Source: Porphyra umbilicalis (lineage: Eukaryota; Rhodophyta; Bangiophyceae; Bangiales; Bangiaceae). Taken from it: DNA of 64,000 nt. The DNA is taken from contig KV918848.1 in the NCBI GenBank assembly GCA_002049455.2, forward strand, positions 186,001 through 250,000, given 5' to 3'. The position numbers and the translations under genes are program-made. Positions 33,801 to 43,647 of this stretch are shown here, in pieces. Below the pieces are notes generated by a model that was not told the origin of the DNA, searched no databases, and saw nothing but the letters and a program-made list of their open reading frames with translations. Each line of letters opens with the position of its first letter. Within the stretch, counting starts at the first letter, position 1.

Positions 33801-34636
33801 GCACCGGCAGCCGCCGCCGCGCGCTCGTCCTCGTCGTCCTCCTCGCTCTCATTGTCTTCGATCCCCGCCAGGGGGTCATCCCGGATAGCGTCAAGCGCGC
33901 CGCTGCCGCCACTACCAGCAACTGCGGCAGAGGAAGCGCCTGGTGCCCGCGGTCGGGCTCCAGCAGGAGGAGGATCTTCCTCAACGTCTCCGTCGACAAT
34001 GGCGGCAGCAGCCGCTTGTGCAATGGCCAGTTGAGCATCGGCCGTTGTCAACCCGCCCGTGTCGCCTCCTGTCGCACCCACGCGCACCATCGTGCCGCCC
34101 TGGACGCCCGCCGCGGTCCCACCGGCGCCCCCGGCGGTCCCCGCCAACCCCGCCGCCTCGTCCGTCCGATCACCGCCGCCGACGACCGTGTCCCCCTCAC
34201 CGCCATCGTCGCCCTCCCCTGAGGCGGCCCCGGCACCGCGCAAGCCGGGAGGTAGCGCGAGCGGCGGGGCATCTCGCAAGCTAGGTGCGAGTGGCAGCGG
34301 CGCCGGGTCATTTGACATGATGGAGGCCGCCGTCGCCTCCATGCAGGAGCCGCTCTCCACGTAGCGGTACACTTGGCCCAACACGTTGGAGGCAGCGCTC
34401 TTGAGGACGGCATCGTCCTCGTAGATGGGCAGCCAGAAGAGCTTGCCCTTCTGGTCGTACCCCGACACGTGCACGTGCCAGTTGAGATCTTTGTTCTCCT
34501 TGGAGAAGAGCTCCACCTGCTTCAGTAGCAGCTTGACCTGCTGCAAAGTGACGGCGCCGATGCACCGCTCCCCGACGGCCTCGACAAAGGAGGTGCAGGT
34601 CGCAAGAGCAGCCTCTTCCACAGAGGCAGACACCAT
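30860..34636 (-). CDS. Large low-complexity protein with 25-residue tandem repeats, unknown function
   Basis: The frame extends to 34789, but the upstream 51 residues are Gly/Arg-rich, and ATG 34636 (MVSASVEEAAL) is the better start; it ends in TAG at 30860, giving 1258 residues. The first ~105 residues look globular (helical stretch with QVKLLLKQVELF, then WHVHVSGYDQKGKLFWLP). A second conserved-looking block at roughly 300-450 includes PWLNIPRAFSVERRI. The middle ~600 residues are Pro/Ala/Ser/Thr low complexity with two repeat types (75-bp and 30-bp units). The last ~95 residues again look globular (LGVPVATGRLMKERLKVNSR). I do not recognise any domain. The absence of stops across 3.8 kb with repeats in multiples of three supports a real gene. 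It may be a host gene or an element gene. Confidence 0.6.
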   Translation of the reverse strand: MVSASVEEAALATCTSFVEAVGERCIGAVTLQQVKLLLKQVELFSKENKDLNWHVHVSGYDQKGKLFWLPIYEDDAVLKSAASNVLGQVYRYVESGSCMEATAASIMSNDPAPLPLAPSLRDAPPLALPPGLRGAGAASGEGDDGGEGDTVVGGGDRTDEAAGLAGTAGGAGGTAAGVQGGTMVRVGATGGDTGGLTTADAQLAIAQAAAAAIVDGDVEEDPPPAGARPRAPGASSAAVAGSGGSGALDAIRDDPLAGIEDNESEEDDEDERAAAAAGARPTRQPVVKRLRRDWTVTAPPTPNPPADILPSDAAVNMAKAVITARDGMTLLRKALVIGNKAVAGTCSWRRARLSLPWWPRQPGTEQLWPLTVVVDSSLVKLADPKQKATKGVVKAVLPWLNIPRAFSVERRIAEFLLLVDKSDQANADITGFIAGFNPTALPPAKVRSSSGLSLSGLSDLRAAPRIAPSPAAFAGQQADPRRPVQLFSSAPCRPAGWVANGSPRPTSQTRMPPPELPAPLPPHHPAAIAQSGRSAASAPSTAAAAAKAAADDLRATLVARAASNKPRASSSGSRASVMRAGALATTGSSRGSGATPPSPRPPPLARTLSSTPRPAATPSTLAPTPPAAAAPARSSELRAAAKPSAAATAPPAPAAPAPSSKPRAASKPSVAATTSLAPAAPAPSSTPRVAAEPSAVATAPPAPAAPGTSSTPRAAAASTTTATAPLAAAASTPSSKRTATATSLTTATAPPSAASSAASGTAAPGGTCPTSVPPRPSSAGSSPILPGLSPSQGALTVGDAPPSLGAGALHTSHPPSVSRSPRGAKSSTSPSDASAALATGASAPALPRADVSRTTLSRPTSPRPPSSEPSGGRSSLEGSPTAVAASKAMTRKSTAAPVTGWSAAAPGSTAASGGPTSASTISRPGSSARRPPLHPGRPPPHDVFAAPKRSTEVGAKEGAKSGVNSSAKTRARVRAETAAKPSAKTAAKPSSKTAANPTAKTAAKPSSKMAATPSTTTSAKPNALAGADTSTKQSAAANAGENLVGVSAGSGPPETGDKAPAVGTAPRPSGGASARRGRSAFGLAADALRRSTRAGKGTAVPKPVAVLQKKRPAAQEPAATAAPALKRSRRLVDREKRSSAAQKQSAATLSPTEEPSSTTAAPAMRLNDVANRTECTLLSELGVPVATGRLMKERLKVNSRWIDADMTAVELCSVLEPSVCYPYNDRYPLVDRRRAAAVHLDSIVGSTVAWSLNCLTLQ
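32385..32830 (-). repeat. Coding minisatellite, 75-bp unit, six copies
   Basis: Landmarks of the type G(C/T)AG-TTGCC recur at 32391, 32466, 32541, 32616, 32691 and 32766, exactly 75 bp apart, encoding a 25-residue Ala/Pro/Ser-rich unit within the large minus-strand gene. A second array of ~30-bp units (AKTAAKPSSK type) lies at about 31610-31715. Confidence 0.85.
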
Positions 34637-34789
34637 CGCAGCGGGTCCACCAGAGCAAGGGTGCCACCCACGACGGGTACGCAACCGCCCCCCCCCCACC
34701 CCCACCGCACAATCCGCCCCCCCACACAATCCCTCCCCCCCGCGTCCCCCACGATCGCCGCGACGGGCAGCTCCCCCGCCGCCGCACAA

Positions 34790-35624
34790 CCCACGGACGG
34801 TTCAAGCTCCCGGTCGACACCCCCGCCGCAGCTCAAGCGACCGACAGTTGCGACAAACGCCGCCGGGAGGAGCTGGCGCCGGCGAGGTGCGCCGTCGCCA
34901 ACAAAGGCCGACGCGAGGAGCTCGCACCACGACGAGCGCCGTCACCAACGGCCACCGGGGCCCGAGAAGCAAAGGAAATGACGAGCCAGGCGGGCCACAG
35001 CCACGTGGCCGCCGAAGCGAAAAAATCGCAGCTGCGATATTGCTTCGATCTCGCAGCCACAGGGGAAGCGGAGGGTGCGCCCACACAGAGACCGACGCAC
35101 CAAGTCACCTCCTGGCAATCAGCGAAGCGCGCCCCACGCGGAGGCGCGCGTCCCGCGTCGGCACCTGCAACGGTGACGGCAGGCGGGACGAGGACGCCCC
35201 CAACACGGGTGCGTGCAGCGAGCTGAGGGGACCAGCCCCTGCTCAAGCGTCGCCAACAGGCTGCTGAGGGGCCCACCGACGCGTGTCGGCCCGAGCCGGC
35301 CACACAGGCGCGTGCGGGTACACCCGCGAGAGAGTCGACGCACCGTCGAAAAGTGACCCAGTGGAAGGCCCGCGAGGAAAGGGCGCGTTTGCCGGTCCTC
35401 CCCGAAGGCTGAATGCAGGTCCCGCTCGGCCCAGGCACGAGCTCACCGGACCCGTCGTGAGCTCGGACGGGTCCTGGTCCGGAAGCTCCATTATGCAGGG
35501 TCACCCTGCTGCTGTAAAGCTATCGCCAAGGAGCTGCCTGAAATTTTCGCTCGATTCTGCAGGCACCCGCTGGCAAATGGTGGCGGCCCAAATACGGCCA
35601 GAGGGGGGGTGAGGAAGGGCCATT
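34790..35624. other. Spacer
   Basis: GC-rich, with open frames on both strands rich in Arg/Pro/Ala. Bases 34680-34760 contain C runs. No gene was recognised. Confidence 0.4.
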
Positions 35625-35878
35625 CCCAGGCTCTGATTGGTCAGAAGGTCGGCACGGTTGAGAAATGGCAGTTGCGTGCCGTGCCGAGGGTCGATTGGGG
35701 CCCGGAAACGGGGCGATTAGAGGCAGTGGAGGCCGTTGGTAATACCGTGCCGAGGAAAGCGAGGTATTCCTGGACCCGATCACAGCAATTTTAAATTCTG
35801 TGCTGTGAGCTGCTGTGAACTGCTGTGACTTGCTGTGAGCGTTTCTCAGATCCGATCATTCTTTGGCGACGCGCCATA
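35625..35878 (-). repeat. Dispersed ~290-bp repeat, copy 2
   Basis: The inverted copy of the unit at 16019-16310: on the minus strand it begins ATGGCGCGTCGCCAAAGAAT and later has AATCGACCCTCGGCACGGCA. A local run of four CTGTGA-type units lies at 35800-35845. Confidence 0.6.
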
Positions 35879-36585
35879 AATAATGCTCCAGAACTTACTC
35901 GTATAGATTGTCTTCGATCACAGCACAACTCCAGGCCAGGGTGTTTTCGCGTACGCGCTTTCAGTTATGGTGTAGTACTTGTAACTGGTTGCGCAATTGG
36001 TCACTGGCTGGCATCTGAACTGGTTCAACCGATCGCGGCCAACGAGGCAGTTGCACAACCCTACTGTGGAGCCGGGGTTGGCACAGCTCTCCCATCCCCC
36101 ACCTGCCGTATACGGCACGACGCGTAGTGTGCGGACACGCGCTCGCCCGTTGCCCCTCCTCGACTGCCACACCACCGCTGCCGCCCGACGCCTGATTCTT
36201 GTGCCCTGACGACGACCACATCCGCGTCTGCGACCGTACGTTTCGGTGCGTCACCGTCGGGCGGCCCTCGGCTGGATGAGGACACCCTGTCTTCAACCTA
36301 CCTGTTTTTAGCGAGCACGGTGTCGCTGTCCTTGTTTTGTCCGCGTGTGGGCTCTGTGAAGGGGCAGAGGCTGTTTCGGGCAACTGTGACCTATTTAAAT
36401 CAGCTTGAGGTGCGCTCTGACGGTCTTTTGGGCGACAGCTAACAGCGCGTCTTTTTTTCCTATTGGACGCTCGTGATGGACGTTTTCCTTGTCTCGACGC
36501 TCTTGTGTTCTCTCTCCCTTTTCTCTCGTTGTTTGTTGCTTCCACAGCACAGCAGGGGCCTTTCTTTCCGGCGCTGACGCACATC
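35879..36585 (+). other. Upstream region of the nuclease-kinase gene, with possible exon fragment
   Basis: Bases 36270-36440 read in one frame start with LDEDTL and continue YLFLAS, resembling VDEDTLLGVYL at the start of the SWIM/ULP1 protein (near 17690). Bases 36510-36557 form a pyrimidine tract ending in CACAG, a possible acceptor just before ATG 36586. No transcript structure can be settled from sequence alone. Confidence 0.35.
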
Positions 36586-38430
36586 ATGGCGTCGTCGTCA
36601 GCATCTGTACCGGTCCTCGCTCCTGTTGCAGAGCGCTTGGCCGCTGCGGCACAGAGCGTGGCCGCTGTTGCAGAGCAGTTGGCCACTGCCAATGCCGACA
36701 ATGCGAGGATGGAACGTGAGATTTCGGACGTCGAGAAGGAGAAGCAACGCCTTGGCAGCCGAGCCCGTGCGGCAGATGTCGCCGATGTCGACTACGCCAC
36801 CGCCATGGCGGATTGCCAGGCCCGCCTTGCTACCGCCCGGCGGCGACTGGAGCATGGGCAGACATTGGCGATTCTTTATGCGCGAAGTCGGATTTTGATT
36901 TTGCAGGAGAAGATTGTTTATGCGGAGGAGCAGGCTGCTCATGTGCGAAAGGCCGCTGCTTATGCGGAGGAGCAGGCCAAGACTGAGGGGCGGCGTGAGG
37001 AAGTGCCGCCGCTGCCTGCCGCTCTGCAGTCCGCCCCGGTGTCGCATGCGCTCTACCGTGCTCTCCGGTCCAAGAACAAGATCACAATCCCGTCACCGAG
37101 CAAGTCTGACAAGTCGCTGCTGGTGGCGCCGTTCGCTCATTTTGTGACCGAGACTCCGCTGACGGTCAAGACCAACCTGTCGCCCACTCACTACGCGTCT
37201 TTTGGCGAGCGACCCGACGCATACTCGGCGGGCCTCGAGGCAACCTTCATCCGGGAGGCCCTCCAGTATTTGCCAGTGGGCACTCGGGTGGTTGGCAAGG
37301 CCGGGACATCGACCAAGATGAGCGCCAAGCGCCTGTTCCCAGCTGGCAGCGGCTGCTCTTTTCCTTTCGTGTGCCTGCCTTGGAGCTGTTTTCCGGAGCT
37401 GGCCGTCCGGAGCGATCGCGGGTACCCTGGCTTTGGCGGGGAGCTCAAGTCTCTCCCACCCGTCGCGTGGAACGAAGCTCTGACGTACGTCTCGATGAGC
37501 ATGCTGGACAGTCTCTTTCCCGGAAGTGAGCTGTATGAAGTGTATCACTTGAGGCCGCCGACTGGGTATGCTCTGATGGCCATGGCGGGCTGTGGGTTCT
37601 TCTCCGCCGTCGAGTGGGTCGCCCGGCTTTTTATCGGGCCCGTCTCGTCTTCGTTCACCCTTGGCTCGGAGCAGCACAAGGCTGCCGTCGACATGCTGCA
37701 TATGGTCAAAGTCAAACGGTGGGTGGAGCTGAACCTCACTCAATCCGTCAAGTTGTCAACGTATCCCAAGGACGTGGATGAGAATGCCGCCGAGATCATG
37801 TGGTTGACCTCGCCAGCGGAGCTGCGGGTCAAGTCGGATGATGATGACTCCGAGCTGCTGACAAACCGGTTTGTCAAGATCATCACCTACAGGGCGTTCT
37901 CCCACCTCTCCGAGCATGATGCTGGCTACCAATTTCGCCACCTGCACCGTGTGTACACGATGTACGCCGAGCTGTTTGTGGGCTCATCGGGCGAGCCAGG
38001 GAACGTTCGCCCCCCGGCTCTGGTGTCGGCGCGGCTGCTCTACGGCGCCTTCTCCGTGTTGGTGGACATGCCCTTCATCGACGGCCGGCAGGCAAGGGAG
38101 GAGGAGCTGGAACAAGACGGGCCGGTGCTGCAGCAGCTTGCTGCCGCCATCGCTTGGCTCGCACGCCTCGGTTTGCTCTACTGCGACCTTCGTGCCCCCA
38201 ATGTCATTGTGGCGGACAAGCACGACACGATCGATGCCTACCTGGTTGATTATGACGACATGGTCATCGTGACTCCCGGCACGGTTCAGAGCACGGACGC
38301 CCTTGTCGAGAAAATTCGCGAGCATGCTGCGAGGCATGGGTTGGGAGACAGTGCCGTGACAATCGGCGGTCGCCCTGCGCTGCGGCGGCTTCTTGACAAG
38401 GAGCTGCAGGTGTGTGAGGTCGGGGGGTGA
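36586..38430 (+). CDS. Coiled coil, PD-(D/E)XK-like nuclease and kinase-like fusion protein
   Basis: The first in-frame ATG (ATCATGG) gives 614 residues, ending in TGA. Residues ~15-135 are a strong coiled coil with a repeated YAEEQA motif. Residues ~210-350 look like a restriction-endonuclease fold: Asp277 followed by GYPGFGGELK with Glu286 and Lys288 fits the D...ExK core. The C-terminus (~425-565) is kinase-like: FVKI near 429 for the ATP-contacting Lys, then YCDLRAPNV (Asp534, Asn539) as the catalytic loop, and LVDYDD (Asp555) in place of DFG. Nuclease-plus-kinase fusions of this type are known from Crinkler-RHS-type effectors and the transposons they derive from; that link is my inference. 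It could instead be a host-defence or element-encoded kinase-nuclease. There is no signal peptide. No frame damage is seen. Confidence 0.65.
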   Translation: MASSSASVPVLAPVAERLAAAAQSVAAVAEQLATANADNARMEREISDVEKEKQRLGSRARAADVADVDYATAMADCQARLATARRRLEHGQTLAILYARSRILILQEKIVYAEEQAAHVRKAAAYAEEQAKTEGRREEVPPLPAALQSAPVSHALYRALRSKNKITIPSPSKSDKSLLVAPFAHFVTETPLTVKTNLSPTHYASFGERPDAYSAGLEATFIREALQYLPVGTRVVGKAGTSTKMSAKRLFPAGSGCSFPFVCLPWSCFPELAVRSDRGYPGFGGELKSLPPVAWNEALTYVSMSMLDSLFPGSELYEVYHLRPPTGYALMAMAGCGFFSAVEWVARLFIGPVSSSFTLGSEQHKAAVDMLHMVKVKRWVELNLTQSVKLSTYPKDVDENAAEIMWLTSPAELRVKSDDDDSELLTNRFVKIITYRAFSHLSEHDAGYQFRHLHRVYTMYAELFVGSSGEPGNVRPPALVSARLLYGAFSVLVDMPFIDGRQAREEELEQDGPVLQQLAAAIAWLARLGLLYCDLRAPNVIVADKHDTIDAYLVDYDDMVIVTPGTVQSTDALVEKIREHAARHGLGDSAVTIGGRPALRRLLDKELQVCEVGG

Positions 38431-40047
38431 GGCGAGTGGCATCCCCACATTCGCCGCCGCTACCGCCTGTCTGCATTGTTTTGCTGCATCTCTCTTTGCC
38501 TATACACGTTCTTGTTTGAATTGACATGCGCTTGCATGTGTGTTGCTAGGGCGTTTATCCTTCATCCCGCGCTCGCGCTGAGCCACTTATTTGGATCCTA
38601 GTGGTGCCCGTTTCTGCTGCTTTTTTTGTCCCAGAGTTGACGACGTCTTGACTGCGGGCCGAGCACCACACCTCGCGGAGCCCTATCAGTGGCGGCCGCC
38701 CCCGCCACGCCTGCCTCCACCACGCCCCCTTCCCCATCCCCTTCCACCATGCCCACCACCACTACCGCCTCCCCTGCCGCCGCCGTGGGCGGCCCGGACG
38801 GCCGCCGCGGCCGTCCCACCGGCACTCCCACCTGTACGACCACCCGACAGCGGCTCCGTCATGACCTCCCACTCCCAATCCTCCATGTCGTCCTCCAAAT
38901 AATCCTCCGCGTCCCATAAGTCGTCGTCGACGCCGCCAAGGCCCCTGGTCGGCGCCGTCACCCCCCGCCAGGTGCAGGGTGTCGACATGGCACCGCCGGC
39001 CCCGTCCGTGCCCGTTGTGTCGCGCTGCAGGACGCGAGGCGGGCGCGTCAGCCACCACCACCATCGCTGTCGGCGGCGGCACCGGCGCCGCCGCCGCGAC
39101 CGCCGCAAATGATGCTTGCCGGCTGCCAGCCCCGGCCTGCCGCCATGCCGCCGCTGCCGCCACGGCCACGCCGTCGCGACACCGCACCGCCTCCGCCCCC
39201 CCCGAGCCCCCCGCCATTCCCGCCGCCGCCGTGTCCCCCCCCCCCCCTCCCCTGCCACGTACGTGCGGCAGTCAAACGCGTGAACGGCGGAGAGGACCGG
39301 CCGCCGACCGACGGAACGGTGAAGGCAGCACCCGGAGCACGCTTCCAAGTGCTTACAGCACAAGCCGCCGACGGCCGGCGGCGGCGGCGTCACGGCCGGC
39401 GGCGGTTGCAACGACCACCCCCGCCCGCGCCTTGGCCGACAGTTCAACGAGGGCGGAGCGGGTCTTGCGGCGCCCGACCACCGCGCCAAGCGTCGGTGTC
39501 CGCCCGACGCCGCCCTTGGTGCCCCCGTCGGCGCCGCCGGCCGTCGCCGCTGCCGCTGCGGGTGCTCGGCGGCGTTGCGCTCCGCGCGCTCACCGACCCG
39601 GCGCTGCACCTGACGCCGCCGGCGGGCGTCGGGCCGGGCGGCGCGGCGCCGGGGAGGGGGGGGGTGGGTGGGGGGGGTGGGGACCCCGCCCGCCCACCCC
39701 GCGCCACCCGCCGCCGCTGACGCCGGCGTGGCAGTCGCCGCGGCTCGCCGCCGCCGAGGCGGGGGCGGCGGCGGCCGCCGCCGCCGCTGCCGCTGCGGTC
39801 GCCGCCGCCACGGGGGGGGGGAGTCACCCGCCCCTCGCGTCTGCCCCGGCGAGGCCGCCCCGGCAGTCGACCCCCGGCCGGCCTCTGGGCGGCGGCGGCG
39901 GCAGCGTCGGCGGCGGCAGCGTCGCGTCGCGCTCCCGCGCCGCGTCGGCCGCCGCCACGGCCGCCGCGGCGGCGGCGGCGGCCAGCCGCGGCGCCGCGGC
40001 GGCCGAGGCAACGACCTGGTGGGGGGGCACCCCCGGTGGGGGGCGGG
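38431..40047. other. GC-rich triplet block
   Basis: From about 38680 the sequence is dominated by GCC/CGG triplets. All six frames are largely open (e.g. 514 codons on the minus strand at 38686-40230) and encode Pro/Arg/Gly/Ala low complexity. I call no gene. Confidence 0.5.
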
Positions 40048-40684
40048 TAGGGTTGTGCAACACGCCCCTTTTTGAAGGGCGTGCGGTCGTGACACGTTAA
40101 GACACGCCCTAAACACGCCCTTAATCACTGAACACGCCCGACACGCCCTAAAGTAACACCCATAAAAACTCCAAGTAGCACCTACCAATGCTCTGCCTAA
40201 ACCGCTCCATACGATACACAATCTTACCACGTCGTGTCAAACACATCCTTGAGCAGCACGTTGGTCTGACGAGGACCGCGGCCGCTGCCTGCCGCGCTCG
40301 ACGCCCCACCCACCGCAGCAGCGACACCCTCCGTGCCGACGCTCCGCGCCACGGAAGCCTCGCAAATGCTCACAAGATCAGACTCTCGGAGGCGAGGCGG
40401 CTGGCTGGCGCCGTTGACTTCCGACGCTTCGTCGTTCGCTGTCGCCTCTCCCCGCTCGCGGCATGCCTGGGACACCTCGTTTAACTCTTGCGGTATGCTT
40501 CTGGCGTCGGATGCCAGGCCTGCGACCGCACCCGCGTCAGCGTCGTTCTCGTTGTCGGCAGCGGGGGGGGGCTCCACTCGTCCTCGTTGTCATCATGGGG
40601 TCCACCATTCCGCCGGCATCTTGACCAAAATCGCCTATGCGGGACCCCGGTGACACCGTCTGGCGCGGCGCCGCCTCTTTGGGG

Positions 40685-40850
40685 TCCTGTACGGAAGGTG
40701 GGGTTAGGATGGAGGCATGAATCCGATTGGTGGAGGCATCATGAGACGCTGTAAAGGAGGGGGTGTCTGGATGCGCCACGTTGACATGAAAGCCACACTC
40801 TATAGTATGGGGAGCAGGGTGGGGTTAGGATGCGTCAGCCAATCAGATAC
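40685..40850 (+). repeat. Inner inverted repeat, left arm
   Basis: This arm carries GTACGGAAGGTGGGGTTAGG near 40692 and GGGTGGGGTTAGGATGCGTC near 40817. Both landmarks occur inverted, at similar spacing, in the right arm (43236-43388). It may mark an element nested in the hAT-like one or be part of the latter's long terminal repeats. Confidence 0.6.
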
Positions 40851-43235
40851 CCCGTCACAAAGCTCGTTCAGACTTCTCGTTGGAGGCGAACAGTTGTGCA
40901 ATCACGGCGGATCCCGCCAAAAAACAGGCGCACAGTACCGCACAGTGCCCGCGCGTGCCCGCCGGCCTACGGCGGCCTCTGACCCCGCTGGCCGGTGGGC
41001 GGCGCCTCCGGCAGCACTGGCTTACTCGGGGGTGGCGGCGGCGGCGGGGAAGGGGGGAGGGGGGGTGTCGTCTGAAGGCTCCCCGGGCGGACCCTGCGGT
41101 GGCGGCGGCGGTGGCGGCGGCGGTGGCGGCGGGCGGGAAGGGGTGGCGATGCCGCCGGGCCGTCTGACTCAGGGGCACCAGCAGGTGAAGGGGGTCACGT
41201 TTTCGGGCGTTTCGGGAGGACTGGGCGGCAATGGCGGCGGCGGTGACGGGAGTGGGGAGTTGTCGTCTGCATGCGCCCCGGACGAACACGGCGGCGGCGG
41301 GGAGGGGGGGGAAGGGAGGCGGCTGCACGCACGGGCGACGCGGGCGGACGCGGCGGCGACGGTAGTGGCGGCGGCGGGTGGGTGGGGGGGGGGTATCGTG
41401 TGGAGGCCGCCCGGGCGGACTTGGCGGCGGCGGCGGTGGCGGCGGGGGGTTTGGGCGGGGAGGGAGCATTTGTGGACGCCTTTGGCGGACTCAGTGGGGA
41501 ATGGGGCGGCGGTGGTGTTTGGTGGAGGTTTGTCCTCTGCAGGCGCCCCGGTCGGATTCGGCGACGGCGGTCGCCGCCGGCACCGCCGGCGCTGCCGCCG
41601 ACAGTAGTGCCGCGAGCGCCGCGCCGACCGCCGCTGCGTCCGGCGCGGCGGTGACGGCGGCCACGGGCAGGTGCGGCAGGGCCGCGGCGGCGAGCGGCGC
41701 GCCGAGGTGCGACGCCGAATCCCAGGTGGCAGGGAGGGAGGGCAGCTGCTTGTCGGCGCGGCAGTAGGCCGTCTTCGTGGCGGGGGGCGGGGCGGGGGCG
41801 CCGTCGCCGTTGCCTTTACCGCCGACGCCGCCGCCGACACTGGCGGCGGGGCTACCACCGCCGCCGGCGCGGCGCCGCCGCTGCCGCCGCTGCCGGCCGG
41901 CCGGCCGATCGTCGTGTCCGCGTCGGCGGCGGCGGCAGCGGCGGCGCCCCCCGCCGCCATGGCGTAGACATAAACATAGGTTTGATTGTTTCTCTATGTC
42001 ATAGCTCCTGAGGCGGTATGACTTGGCAACAGCACTGCCGACCTAGCTCGTTAGCTGGGCACACATTGTCCGTTCTGACAATGGGCGATGGCGCCGGCCG
42101 GGTGCCCCCCCCCCCTCCCCCAATTGCTGTCGGTAATGTATGGGGTGTGCCCCTCCCCCCCAACCCTTGACCCACCGCCGTCGTCCTCGTCCCGCCCCCC
42201 CCCGCCCCAGGCAGGGCACAAGCAACAGCCCCCCGAGGCGTCCGAAGCACAACTCCCGGAGGACGTCGACCAGCCGCGCCGCTGCGTCGGCTTCCACGTC
42301 GGCCGCGTCGGGCGGCTCGTCTCCCCCCCCCTCCCCCCTGCCGCCACCGCCGCCACGTCGGCGCCGACAATGGCCGACAGCGGCGCCGGCGCGTCCACCA
42401 CCCCAACGACCTCCACCGGCAGGCCGAGGCCCGCCCCGCCCGCCAGCGCGGGCGCCACGGCGGGGTCGGCGCCCGCGTCAGCGACGCGGCCGCCGTCGAC
42501 GCCTTCGGCGCCACCCGCACAGCTGCCGGCGCCGCGCGTGCGCCCGCTGATGGGGGCGGCGGCGAGCATCGCCACAGCCCACTCGACGGCGTGCACAAGG
42601 GTGACGAGCGGGACGGCGGTTGAGGACCAGCCGTCGCCACCGTCGTCGTCATCGGCGCCGCCCGTCGATTCGACTTCGGCGACGAGCACCGCACCGGGCG
42701 CCGCTGCCGCCGATGCCACCACGCCCGCACCCGCCGTCGCCGCCGCGAGCGGTGCCGGTCCCGACCGCGCCAGCCTGACGCCGATGTGCGCGCCCACCGC
42801 CGCGGCGACCGCCGCCGGTTCCGCCAGGAAGAGGACTTGCCCCCCCCCCACCCCACCGTCGCCGTCCTCAGCGCCATCGAGCGTGGGCGGGGGGTCAAGC
42901 ACCCCCTCCCACACCGCCGACGGCGACGTATCGTTGGCGGAGGCGTCAGAGAGGAGCGCCGACGTCGTAGCCGCTGGCGTGTCGACGACCTTGGGGGGGG
43001 ACAGGGGGGGGTGGGGGGCGCCTGAGGGGCTCATGGCGCGGGGAGTGGGGGGGGGTTGGGGGGTTGAGCGGCGGGCGCCCAATGCCGGTCGGTGGAGGAA
43101 GCGGCGTCGGCGCCGACACCCCCCGAACGGTGGGTGGGGCGGCAGGCGGGGGCACTCGTGGCGTGGGGGCAAACACCCGTGCGTCCGCGCACCCCACAAC
43201 AAGCGGCAGTCACAAAATCCACTACCGTCACAATT

Positions 43236-43388
43236 GATGTGAGTGTGATCCTAACCCCACCCTTGCTCCCATACTAACTGACGCGGAACGCATCCAGAGC
43301 ATCCAGACTACTACTGTCAAGCTGGTGCGTCTTCCAATCAGCTTGAATCAACCCAGAATCCTAACCCCACCTTCCGTACGGACCCGGC
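43236..43388 (-). repeat. Inner inverted repeat, right arm
   Basis: Inverted partner of 40685-40850, with two ATCCTAACCCCACC motifs (near 43251 and 43359) that mirror the left arm. Confidence 0.6.
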
Positions 43389-43647
43389 CTCTTTGGCCAG
43401 CGCAGCTCGCATTTGCAGCACCACCTTGGTCATGTCGGTCAATCGGTGGGGGTCGAGTCGGTTGCAATCCTTACACGACCACCTCACTGCAACCAACCTA
43501 ATAAGTGCACATGAACCTGTAATTAAACACGCCAAAAACACGCCCCATGTTTGGGCAGGCGTGCTGGCGTGACACGCCCTAAACACGCGATAAAACACGC
43601 CCTGGGCGTGTCCGTGAACACGCCTTGGGCGTGTTGCACAACCCTAG

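Larger units (their letters stand above)
40048..43646. mobile_element. hAT-like non-autonomous element with long nested inverted repeats
   Basis: The ends are TAGGGTTGTGCAACACGCCC and its inverted complement. The outer ~100 bp at each side hold many ACACGCCC motifs, like the subterminal repeats of hAT elements. The left flank is GGGGCGGG (40040-40047). The same eight bases are found on the right if a small inserted element is removed (one G at 43647, then GGGCGGG at 43906-43912), fitting an 8-bp target duplication, although the G-rich flanks lower its weight. Inside there is only GC-rich low complexity and no transposase. Confidence 0.65.

Noticed and set aside
38686..40230. 514-codon minus-strand ORF
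   Set aside because: It encodes Arg/Pro/Gly low complexity from GC triplets; the opposite strand and other frames are also open over the same DNA.
42051..43242. Overlapping ~380-codon ORFs on both strands inside the hAT-like element
   Set aside because: Mirror-image low-complexity frames without any transposase motif.
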